27,803 bases of DNA from Hymenopellis radicata (taxonomy: Eukaryota > Basidiomycota > Agaricomycetes > Agaricales > Physalacriaceae), in NCBI GenBank assembly GCA_015501595.1, contig JADNRX010000654.1, positions 1 through 27,803 of the forward strand. The letters run 5' to 3'. Positions 10,536-19,739 of the stretch are shown in pieces. The notes under the pieces are model-generated. The model ran no database searches. It was given only the letters and a program-made list of their open reading frames with translations, and was not told the origin of the DNA. The position numbers and the translations under genes were made by a program. Each line of letters starts with the position of its first letter. The stretch's first letter is position 1.

Positions 10536-10658
10536 TCCCGTCAGAACTTGATATCCTGCCTTTATCAGCATCAGCAGCGTCGAACTCTGCATCGGTCGGC
10601 TCGCGTCCCAGTTGTTTCTTGCGGCGGTAGGACGCGTCCAAGTTGTCTTCACCTATGA
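10536..10658 (-). pseudogene. Candidate C-terminal exon of an unknown gene
   Basis: After a good acceptor (CTTTTCATAG, 10659-10668) the minus strand is open for 41 codons to a TAA, giving an acidic and basic tail, DNLDASYRRKKQLGREPTD, ending SSSDGRAH. It can be joined in frame across a 48-nt intron-like gap to an upstream open stretch reaching about 10810, which is cysteine-rich and unrecognised. It lies just downstream of, and on the same strand as, the GH92 stop at 10856. It may be a remnant or the end of a small gene; I cannot tell which. Confidence 0.22.
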
Positions 10659-10855
10659 AAAGTCTATGACTGAGGTGCAGTGGATGACCAAAACACACAG
10701 ATGCGCGCCATTCGCATATCTTTGTTTGCGGTTAACGCTTGACGGCCTCCGCAACTAACTAGTAGTACTAAGCCACCGCAACGGCAAAAGGCTCCATCGC
10801 AGCCGACATTTCGGACTACTATTTGTTCGCGTTAAATACAACCGTGTCTCTCGAA

Positions 10856-13800
10856 CTACGCGGTGAAGTTCCCTGTGCTAAACGACGGAGGAACTTCACG
10901 ATCCCAAGCACTCGGGGTTGAGCTCATGTCAAACATCAAGGTTGCTCCCTGGGCGATCTCGTCGTGGAACAAGAACGATCGCGAAATTCTCTTGCCGTTC
11001 ACAGTGAGCCCTTGGACGTCTGTGAGAGTGTTAGCTTAGCAAACGAGCCGATTGAGATGCTCACAGATGTTTTCTTGGCTCAGTTTTGGGGCTCGGATTT
11101 TTATGAATGTATTGCTCTGAGACGCTGGACGAGTAGGATCTGTTGTTCCAATCCGGATGTCAACCGCTTTAAAGAACGGCGCTGTCACCAAGAAGATGGG
11201 CTGCGAAGAAATGGGGTATAGTCTGGAGAGATGCGTCAACACGTTACACAGCCCTTGTTGAAAGTTGGTAAAACTAACCCAAGGAGGTTCCAGAGCAGCC
11301 ATGTCGCCATAGCTCCAGCATCTTGATTTCCCGGAATGCCATTGTTTCGGAGGGTATAGTCTGGTCATCATTAAAGATCTCTCAATGCTCACAATTTGAA
11401 AACTAACAAGTGTTCACTATGAATCGGGTCTTCTCCATGCTCTTGTATTTCTTGTACTGTTGCCGGGAAATAACTAATTGTACAAGAATGGTGTTGCAAA
11501 CGAAGGTTCGTTCCCAGGGTTGAAAAGAGCGCTATGATCATCATCAGTGGATGCGAAGTCGATTAAAAATCGCGTACGTTCCGGCGGTGTTTGCAGCACC
11601 AGATCCCGCGGATAAGCCACTCACGAAAGAGGCATCAAGGCGCGCTTCAAATGCGTCTGGTCCTCCCATCTTCTCGATGAGTGCAGCGATATCGTGCGGC
11701 ACGGTGAAAGAGTACTCCCAAATCAGGGCTTCGTATGTCAACTGATGAATGAGAGATTAGAATACGTTCAAGTAAATTCAACGGACGCACATTTCCCCAG
11801 GTACAACCCCCGCAGTTGGTGACATTTACGGACTGGTCGAACGATCCATTGGCAGCTCGCGAGCCAAAGAAGCCAGTGAAAACTCCCAATCCCGCCGCTG
11901 TGAGATCAGCCGAGGCGGCTTCGTTCCAGACTGATGGAATGTCAGAACAAGTATGTTATTTTCCAATTCGTTACAGTTTTTCCAATTTCTAGAAAGAGGA
12001 GCTGAGGCTGAGCATTCACGGTGTGAAGAGAAGAAACACGCACTGTGAGCGCGCAAGATACTTCTTGGCGTCCGCGGTTTTACCCAAGCCCTTCGCAACA
12101 ACATACAAGCCAAAGTTGTTCTGCGCGTACTCGATGCCTTTTGATATGGAGCGCGAGTAGTTGGTCGTGATGTACCCAAGCGCTTTCCAATCAGGAAGCG
12201 CGTTTCGCCCTTCCTTCGTCCCTCCATCGAAGGCGTTGAAGTCCATGTTCCGTTTAGGTACTTGTTCGGCGTTGGTACGCATGGCACTGTATGCATCATG
12301 CCAATTTATCGCAGCGACTTCCTTCAAACCACGAATGTAGGCATCCGCCAGGACATTATCTGCATCGGAGCCTCCCTGTAAAGTTGAGGAAGCAAGCATC
12401 GAGATGAGGGGAGATATACCTGAGTTCGCCCGTTCTCGTTACCACTAAGTATCGAAGGATTTGAGATACATATACTTTAGCATTGGAAGCGTGGATCACC
12501 TTCTACCATCGGGCATATAACCATCGTGTCGCCTACAATGTTTGAAATTGGAAGCAGAAGCAAGATACACCACTCGTACCAGATGTCGATTAACGACCTG
12601 AGCATGCCGACGTAGCGATCCGTGAAAACCATATGGTAAAACGTGGTTGTACAACGGAAAATATCCCAGAGCTGGAAATCTGTGAAAAGATGCTCCATCT
12701 GATTCAAAAGAGGCTCACAGTGTACCAGTCGTCGTAGTAAGGCTCGGTGGATTGCCAGCCCGGATTTTCTCCAGTGCGATCTGTTGGCATCAGCGCAGAC
12801 CCATCTGTATCGAGCTTTCAGCAGTAGAAAAGAGTGAAGTGAACGGAACGCACATAGATGGGTGTAGAGCAATCCGAGCAAAGTGTCGTTTTTCTCGCCG
12901 TTTTCTTCTGGGACTGTTATAGACGAGAGGATCTCGCTGCGAATGTTTAGAAAGAGCCGTATCTGGCAAAGAAAAGCACACTTGTTCCACACGTCTTTCA
13001 CGGCTTGCACCGTTTCATTGAACGTCTGCTTCCACGGCACTTCGGTTCTGACGAAATCACATCTACCGAAGGTAAAACCATTAAATATACCAAATCGACT
13101 TGCTCACGCTTTCCTTTCGCTTAAAAAGCTCACTCCGACCCTCGATTCAAGCGTGAGTGTAGTTTCATGATCCCAAGTGAAGAGAGCGCCAATCGCGAGC
13201 GTGTCCGAGGCATAGATGTCGTAGTAAGGCATCAAGGCCGGCACTGTTGTAGGTGGAATAAGGAAGTTATATGGCGTGAAGAACGTAGAGCCGGTCGTGG
13301 CGGGGGACGAGAAATTGCCACAGAAAACTGCTCCAGAGTCGTTAATCGAATACAGAAAATTGTTTGCACGCACATATTTGCCATGCTTGCCCTTGATTCC
13401 AACCTAGGTCGTAGAATGCACTACCGCTGTACCCGGAGAAGTCGCCAGCAACGTGCAATTCGCCTTTAACATATTTTTGGGCGATGAATCCGCCGCCGCC
13501 CGAGGGAAGAGCGTGAGCTAAATCAACCAAAACATGGGCCTGAGCTGCAAGAGATAAAGCCGAGATGCTGTCGTTCGAGGCAGCTGTAGCGGGGAAGGTG
13601 TAGCGAAGAAGCCCAGCGTGGCGGGATGCAGTCAACTGGAAGGTGATGAGAGATGGGGCACAACGAACGAATGTCACTTGCTTCCGTTGTAACACCGGTG
13701 GTTTTAAATGTCGTGCGGTAATAGCCAACCTCAGCAGCCTCATCAGTCCTGTTCGTTAGATACGTTAGGTTGTTTGCGACATTGACTCCCTGCGCGACGA

Positions 13801-14340
13801 GGTCTCCACTGAGGGGCATTTGGGAGACCACTTTCAACGCGTCAACAATCATCGTCGTGCTCTCGTTCATCTCTCTTACCCCCATATTTTGGTTGACCGC
13901 CCGTCCCACTGATATGCAAGAGGGAAAAGCCTGTTGAGTTTCCTCTAGGAGTATAGCCCGAGTTGGCTGACGAGATTCCGCCTGCGTTCGGTGAGTAAGA
14001 TATGTAGTTCTACGAGGCGGAAGGAGGAGCACCTTGAGGAAGGTCCACAACGGAAGTGTCTATGCCAATTCTCACCTGCCCGAATGGAAGAGCGACGCCC
14101 TGGGACGCGTATTGATGGTCATAGCTTGAGGGAAACCCTGAACACGTACGGGGAACATGTTTCCGCCTCCCAGACTGCTCTGAACACGAGGGGATCGGCC
14201 TTGGCGCCCACAAGAAAGGGAAAGCTTACTCCTGGAATGGCGCCCTCTGTGCCAACAAAAGGATGTACATATTTCGTGTAATCTTCCGCTGCGCGTACCC
14301 CAATTCCCCACAGAAAAAGGGCAATGGAGGCGGGGAACAT
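10856..14340 (-). CDS. Secreted GH92 alpha-mannosidase with one frame lesion
   Basis: This is a GH92 family exo-alpha-mannosidase (calcium-dependent, inverting), about 842 aa if intact. Twenty-one exons: 14340-14230, 14179-14150, 14099-14033, 13981-13880, 13830-13682, 13635-13374, 13327-13108, 13062-12982, 12936-12854, 12804-12719, 12671-12571, 12532-12500, 12444-12420, 12375-12044, 11988-11975, 11930-11791, 11741-11578, 11531-11408, 11360-11279, 11222-11065, 11019-10856. Residues 1-18 are a signal peptide. Family blocks: YVHPFVGTEG and GGGNMFPGVALPFG in the N-terminal sandwich; TDRTGENPGWQS, YYDDWYT, NENGRTQGGSDAD (444-456), CGGCTWGN, NEPSFATPFLYN and IPGNQDAGAM (717-726, with a conserved Asp of the family active site) in the catalytic domain. 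Exon 15 is only 14 nt. The intron at 13681-13636 is GC-AG. In exon 18 the frame hits TAG (11476-11474) directly after LYN; adding one base restores the family sequence. It is therefore a recent pseudogene, a strain allele or a sequencing error. Confidence 0.9.
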
Positions 14341-14421
14341 GGAGGTTGAGAACGTTCAGGTTCAACTTCAAGACGTCGAATTTGCATGATGGGTCATGTG
14401 GATGCGAATCCAGCTGATGCG

Positions 14422-14432
14422 TAATATTTAAA
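14422..14432 (-). promoter_or_regulatory. TATA-like element of the GH92 gene
   Basis: Read on the minus strand, TTTAAATATTA lies about 82 bp upstream of the ATG at 14340 and only about 20 bp from the MITE end. It is the only A/T-rich core-promoter candidate in this 112-bp interval. Confidence 0.35.
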
Positions 14433-14452
14433 ACTCCCGATACAAAGATCTA

Positions 14453-14804
14453 TGGTGCACGTCACCTAGTCACCGCATGTTTTGTACAGCGGCAAAATTG
14501 GGTCGAAATTTTTCAAAACCAAATGATGGTCCAATAAGTCGATTTCCGGGGAGAAAAAAATCCAGGATTTTATGTCACGTGTGCCAGGTGAGCCGTGACA
14601 ACCTGTGACCACAGCCAAAAAGCGTGACGCGGCAAAATCGGGAAAGTACTACTTTTTCAGTTTTGAGTTAATTAAAAATCCCTCTTATAGAACTGTTCCT
14701 CCAACCAAATGGAGCATTTTTGCAAGAGGACTTGGTCGGCCAGGCACTGGTCGGGGCTCCGGACCGCTTGCACAAAACATGCGGTGACTAGGTGACGTGC
14801 ACCA
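14453..14804. mobile_element. 352-bp MITE with perfect 33-bp inverted repeats
   Basis: The left end (14453-14485) begins TGGTGCACGTCACCTAGTCA. The right end (14772-14804) is its exact reverse complement over 33 bp. The dinucleotide TA flanks both sides (14451-14452 and 14805-14806), which fits a TA target duplication as made by Tc1/mariner-type transposases. The interior has no coding frame of useful length, so this is a non-autonomous element. Perfect ends suggest recent movement. It separates the GH92 promoter from the uracil-DNA glycosylase fragment. Confidence 0.92.
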
Positions 14805-14817
14805 TAAAGGAACAAGC

Positions 14818-15125
14818 TCACTGCTCATAGCGCTCACCCTTCGCAACTTGCAGCGCCTGCTTAGTGAAGGTCTCCCAGCCCTTCTCGGAATGCGAGCTGC
14901 TTTATGGGCTCGAACCGATAGACTGGCGTTGAGCCAAAGAACGGCGGCGGCGGCTAACGGTGTCAAGTCGCTGAACCAAGGGCGGTCAACACACATAGAA
15001 GTGAAAAAAGCAAATCACGGTGGCGGGGGGCACAAATGCAGGGTAATCCGTCTTGATCTCCTTGTAAATGTTCGTGAGGGATCGCGGTACTTTCGTTGGT
15101 CCCGAGAACACTGCTCCGTCCACCG
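14818..15125 (-). pseudogene. UNG1: Uracil-DNA glycosylase fragment (family 1, UNG)
   Basis: UNG removes uracil from DNA in base-excision repair. Read on the minus strand this piece carries the central part of the family. An upstream block, VPRSLTNIYKEIKTDYPAF with VPP after it, is followed by a 48-nt intron-like gap (15018-14971). Then come DLTPLAAAAVLWLNASLSVR with AHKA after it and, in another frame, SSHSEKGWETFTKQALQVAK up to a TGA at 14820-14818. The catalytic GQDPYH block upstream and the HPSPLS loop block downstream are both missing. Two frame breaks are visible, one at the intron junction and one near 14893-14900. The fragment is bounded by the MITE on one side and by the start of repeat copy 1 on the other. 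It is non-functional. Confidence 0.75.
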
Positions 15126-15138
15126 CGGCGTCCAGGCG

Positions 15139-18100
15139 TTCATGTGGACAGGAGTTAAGCCTAACGCGGACACGATCAGTAGATACTGTATGGGAGAGAA
15201 TGTTCAACTGTTTCAATAGGCGGCTGACTTGCGATTATTGATGATGCTAACACCAGGGAGAGATGGATGTGTGCGAGTAGCTATAGACCTCGAGTAAGAC
15301 TTGATTGCGGACTAACACCTGCTGAAGAGGAATATACAAAAGCGACGCCGATAGTCGCAAAGGAGAAATAAAAGATTCTCACCTCTCCCTCGTCTTAAGA
15401 GACATAACAGAAGGAAAGAGGTGCCGTTGAAAAGATGTCGGACGCAGTGATTGGTAAGGTAAAGTCGGGAGGTGACATGATATCCAAGTATATTTCAAGC
15501 ACGACTATACCGTACGTGTGCTGTACAGTATTAAAGTCCTATGTCGGGCCACCACCTCGTCAGAAGTATTGGACGCGTGCTGAAATTAGGCATGAGCATT
15601 GAGCATAGTAGGCGCTGAAGGCTGAAAGATCACGTACCCCTGATGTAACACCAACAATCTCGAAGGTATCATGCCGGTAAAGGATTACATCGTCGTGCGG
15701 CCGTGAGCACCTAGGTGAATGACATTATGGTCCTTGATTAGCGTCCTCAGTACGTCGGCACATCGTGTTGTGTTACCGCGCCTGGCGTCGTCGTGGTCGT
15801 GTCATTCCGCGCCGCTCCAACGTGTCGGTCGTCGTCCGTCCTCCTTCTTGATCATTCAGAAAAGAACCGTGTTTTCAGCAGTCGACTTGTTATGTTGAAT
15901 TGCTCGCCAGCACCGAGAGCAGCAAGTTGCGGACGGATGATGAGGGGAAGACAAGACTTCGGAGTTTGAAATCATAACTTTGATGCAATCGGCGCTAATC
16001 GGCGCCTCACAGTGTACTCTTCAAAGCTTGCCTGTCGGTCGCGTCGTCCTCAGCGTGCACGGTAACACGCGCTCCTCACCGATACCATTCATACTCTTCT
16101 AAATGCATCACTCATTGACGCGCGCATCCCCCCTCTCTTCTCCCTGTCCGTCTGTGTCGCCCTCGTTTACTCATGCCGTCGTTGGTAGATTATCTATGTG
16201 CACGCTGGCACAATCCAAGCTCTCATTGTATGGCCAGATGCCTCATCGAGTTGGGCTATCATGTTACAGTTCTGGAGATGCCTGAATTTTTCCCCCGTAC
16301 CTTCAGATCGCAAAGTGGACGTGGTACAAGAAGGATTTGCAGTGCGATATTGTGGCCGTTTAGCTGAGAAGCTACGGAGCTGGACTTGTGATGCGCCTGT
16401 GCAATATCAATGTTTTTTCGTGATACGGGACTTGAGTTGACGCGCCGTCCATGGATATGGGGCACAGACTTCGTGGTAGTGGATGCTGCACCTTCTGCAT
16501 GAAAAATACAAACTCGTCAAGTCAAAGTTCAGAATTCGCATTTCCACGACGTGCTTATCCACCGTCGGCATCCGAGGCTGGAAACCTTCTTCTTGTACTT
16601 GCCTGCTTTTTCAACGTATCCGTGCGCGAATCCTCGTCATTTTCTGCACCATTCAACTCTCACTATCCCTACCACGTATCCCGTACCGGCCTACTTTCTG
16701 TCTCTCTTGGATTGTCTCGTCTCCGTCCTTAGTAGCGCCGTCTCTTCAGCTTGACATCATTCAAAGTTATCTTTCGCCTCATACTGTCTTCTTGCCCTCA
16801 CGTTGATTCATTCGTCGTCCCACTTTCATGACTACTGCTTCCTTCCACGTCGTGCGGGGCACATAGCGCAGCTGCTATCCCTCCCACAATTCCGAGGGAT
16901 ACCAGCGAATTTTTTGTCAGTGCCGACACGCCTCGTTGCCTGTGAGCTTTCTACCAGTGTGTCTGCCGTTCACGGGCCTTACTCCTGCCTGGCAGCGGAT
17001 AGGACGCATTGTCAAGGTCATTCTACCGCCGTCATTGGTGGATTATGTGGCACAATCCAAGCCCTCTTTGTATCGCCAGATGCAGGCCCTGGGAAACTCC
17101 CCTAGGACTCCAGCGATTTTGGCGGATTTGAGGGCCCAAAACACGCGATTTTGGCGGCGAAAAGTCGCGGATTCGAGGCCAAAATGGAGGAAATGCCGGC
17201 GGATTTCGCGGATTTCACAGGCCCAAAGGCGGTTGTGGGTAAATTTTGGGCTCTATACACCGGGGTGAAAATTTTGACCGGAACCGCTTACTGCTCTCAG
17301 AAAGCGCGGAAATGACTGTTGTGGAGGACCGCGGACGTAAATGAGCTTTGGGGAAGCGGAGGACCAAAAAGAAGCCAAGAAACGCGATCTGAAGGCGTGA
17401 CAGGTGGACACGTGCCGTGACATCCTCGGCGATTTTTGGCGGATTTGAGGCTCAAAACCTCCAAAATCTTGCGGGAAGCAGGCGATGCAGAACAGATGTT
17501 GACAGCGCGTGAGCACGGGCACTGGAACGGCGGGGCTGTTGGCACGAGTAGGAGCCCTCGAGGTATTAGTTCAGGCCCATTTCAGACCTTTGGTCCGCCG
17601 GAGTCATAGGGGAGTTTCCCAGGGCCTCCAGATGCCTCAGTATACCGGAACTTTTTTTCAGACCCTCAGAATGAAAATGGGACGTGATACGATCAGGATA
17701 TATGGTACGAAGCTGTGGCCGTTTAGCTGAGAAGCTAAAGAGCTGAATTCGTTTGACCAGTTCATCATTTTGTGCTGGAACGTCCCTCCGGCATCGGAAG
17801 CGAGCTGCATGAAAGGATACCAACACGTATCCTCACCGTTCTTTTACAAGCGACCCTCGCTGCTCCTCTTCTGCAACATCGGTCGGATAGTCCTTTCTTC
17901 GCCCTCGGCCCGTCTCATCACTGTCGCCTCGTTCATTATCTTCTCGTCTTAAGTCCTGATCGCTATCCCCCTCGCTCCCCTTTCGCGCCGGGATTGTCGC
18001 AGTTTCTTGACGACTACTTCACTTATTATGCCGGTCCGATAGCCTAGTGGCTGTCCCACCCAGCAATAATTTGAATCGTTGGTGTCGATGTTTTGTTGAT

Positions 18101-18355
18101 GCCAGCATGCCTGACTGTTCCTTTAAGCTTTCTCCCGTGTTGATCTTTCACGCAGACCCTACTATTCCCTCCTCTTCCCCGGACAGGTTTAGGGTGATCA
18201 ATGGAATTCTCTGCCATTATCAGGCCGTACTAATTCGTCAACAGGAAGAGGACGTTTCTTTTGCTGTTGACGGAACCAGGCTGATCCGAGTGCGTCGTGT
18301 TCATTCCTGCAGTGCAACGGTGATATGCATTCCCAACCGTGGTCAAGTACTTATC
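15139..18355 (+). repeat. Composite repeat, copy 1 (modules A, C, C)
   Basis: Module A (15139 to about 15990) starts GCGTTCATGTGGA and aligns with 23118-23820, sharing ACTAACACCTGCTGAAGAGG, TAGCGTCCTCAGTAC, TTGAATTGCTCGCCAGCACC and CGGAGTTTGAAAT. Module B is absent: sequence passes at about 16020 into module C, starting CTCTTCAAAGCTTGCCTGTC as at 25168. Module C occurs twice in tandem, at about 16165-17025 and 17026-18355, each starting with TGGCACAATCCAAGC. Each C unit has a GAGA hairpin (16359-16376, 17722-17739) and a tRNA-head-like motif (16853-16880, 18032-18058). The copy ends at CCCAACCGTGGTCAAGTA, the right end shared with copies 2 and 3. A 544-bp hAT-like element splits the second C unit. 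Confidence 0.78.
17084..17627. mobile_element. hAT-like non-autonomous element, 544 bp
   Basis: Terminal inverted repeats of 32 bp (17084-17115, starting AGGCCCTGGGAAACTCCCCT, and 17596-17627) match with two differences. The 8-bp target CCAGATGC is duplicated at 17076-17083 and 17628-17635. The unoccupied site is present in related repeat units (GCCAGATGCCTCATCGAG at about 16224 and 25351), which proves the insertion. Eight-base duplications are typical of the hAT superfamily. No transposase frame is visible. Inside, GCGATTTTGGCGGATTTGAG near the left end recurs almost exactly at about 17430-17450, so internal direct repeats are present. Confidence 0.9.
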
Positions 18356-18845
18356 ACTGGGACACCAACCGCAAAAAAATAGTCATTCATGGCAGGTATA
18401 TGATTTCACCCACTAGCGTCTGAGCTAGGTGGCCGTGATCACATACCACGGCCCGTTGCCTCAGACGGGGAAGAGCAAGCATCCCAAACGGATGCAGGTA
18501 GTATGCATTCATACACGATTGACCTGCCAAACAGTTGTATACGAGAACGGAACTAAGAAGAAGACGAAGTGAATGCCTATCCTTGCCTGAAAGTCGGAGA
18601 CAGAGCCTGGATGATATTAGAAGGAAAGACACGCGGGACTACACGTTCTTCGCTTGGGCACCCAGTGTGAATGCCTTTCTCTATTAGGCTGGATGAGGAA
18701 CGTACGTGGAAGGGAGTGTGACAGTAACGGCTTAGTGCCAGGGTGGGGAAAGAAGGGAGGAGGTTCGCATCTTGAACTTGGTCGTATGCCGATGCCCTCT
18801 TGAAGAGAACTTCAGCTTTTTCTCTTGTCGAAACCTGAACGTGAA
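18356..18845. other. Spacer between repeat copies 1 and 2, left part
   Basis: No supported gene. Minus-strand open stretches (18577-18849 and 18387-18632) might be continuations of the possible secreted-protein gene to the right, but no join is convincing. A perfect 7-bp stem GGCCGTG/CACGGCC with a 9-base loop lies at 18431-18453. Confidence 0.3.
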
Positions 18846-19241
18846 TCATACTTGAACGTAAATTCTATCGTCCGGGCAACCATTGCATTGACCTGTTGTA
18901 ACGAGCCATTTGCGAATAAAGTAACACTGAACGAGCCGCAAGTGAATATACACGTTTCCCGATGCCTCATTGCCAGGGGACGCAAATAAGGACGCCACAC
19001 TGGTTGTACTGACAACCTGTAGAGCCTTATGAGACGCGGACAACGCGGGTGAAGGGCTCAGAAACTTACTGCCTTGAGACTACGCGAAGGCGCACGAATG
19101 GCCAGGGCCATAGTGATTCGAGCCGAAACAAGCATTGCGAATTGAACTAGAGATAAAATTGATGCCCGTTGACTAACCATCATTGCCAGCAACTGCGGGA
19201 ACAGCACCAGCTTGTCCGGCGAGCAAGAACGCAAGTAACAT
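18846..19241 (-). CDS. Possible small secreted protein, 103 aa
   Basis: No family is recognised. Exons 19241-19178, 19146-19070 and 19016-18846 join in frame (312 nt). The product begins MLLAFLLAGQAGAVPAVAGN, a good signal peptide with a likely cut after AGA or AVPA; the mature part is short, with three cysteines near the C terminus. The second intron (53 nt, GTAAGT to CTACAG) is convincing, but the first is only 31 nt, shorter than any other intron in the window. In exon 3 a different frame gives an equally protein-like sequence (FTCGSFSVTLFANGSLQQVN), so a frame error or decayed gene is possible. It lies in the spacer between two repeat copies. No TATA-like element is visible. Confidence 0.27.
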
Positions 19242-19739
19242 CCATGGACAGCACCGGAAGCTAAGCGAGGCTTTACAGCTTGTCGGTACAACGGATGCGG
19301 GAATGTGGTCTGCGTGCCTTAGTCGGTAGTAGGCTGGCTAGGTGTCGAGGAGTACATGCATTCGTAGCATCAGCCAGCGTCTGGAAGAAGGACTCAAGTT
19401 GGCAAGGAAGTCGCGAGATGACGTTGGAGAGAAGTGCACTGCATCTAAAGTTCTCTGTCTAGTCGATCCATTTCTTGATACTAACACTTTGAGACTGCCG
19501 CCAAAGCGACTATGATCCTGTCAAGAGTACCGCGCATTGGTTCTCTTCCTCAAACGCCCGCGTCCGGATAGCTCCAAAGATGCCCATTCCATTCGTATCA
19601 CAGCACAGAAGTTCTGTCTCCCATGTTCACGTTCGATTACCCGCCAGTCGCTCTGGTCACTATTTCCCCGTCATTCGGACGTGATCGTGTCTGCAGCGAG
19701 GAGTAATATGTCAGAGTCCAGTGCGTAGTCGCTCGCTAG
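19242..19739. other. Spacer between repeat copies 1 and 2, right part
   Basis: I see no gene, RNA or repeat that can be supported here. Confidence 0.3.

Noticed and set aside
11431..11484. A 44-nt intron (GTACAA to AAGAG) that would bypass the stop in GH92 exon 18
   Set aside because: It keeps frame but removes the conserved LYN and following family residues, and the acceptor is poor; a single-base lesion is the simpler explanation, though a gene caller may choose the intron.
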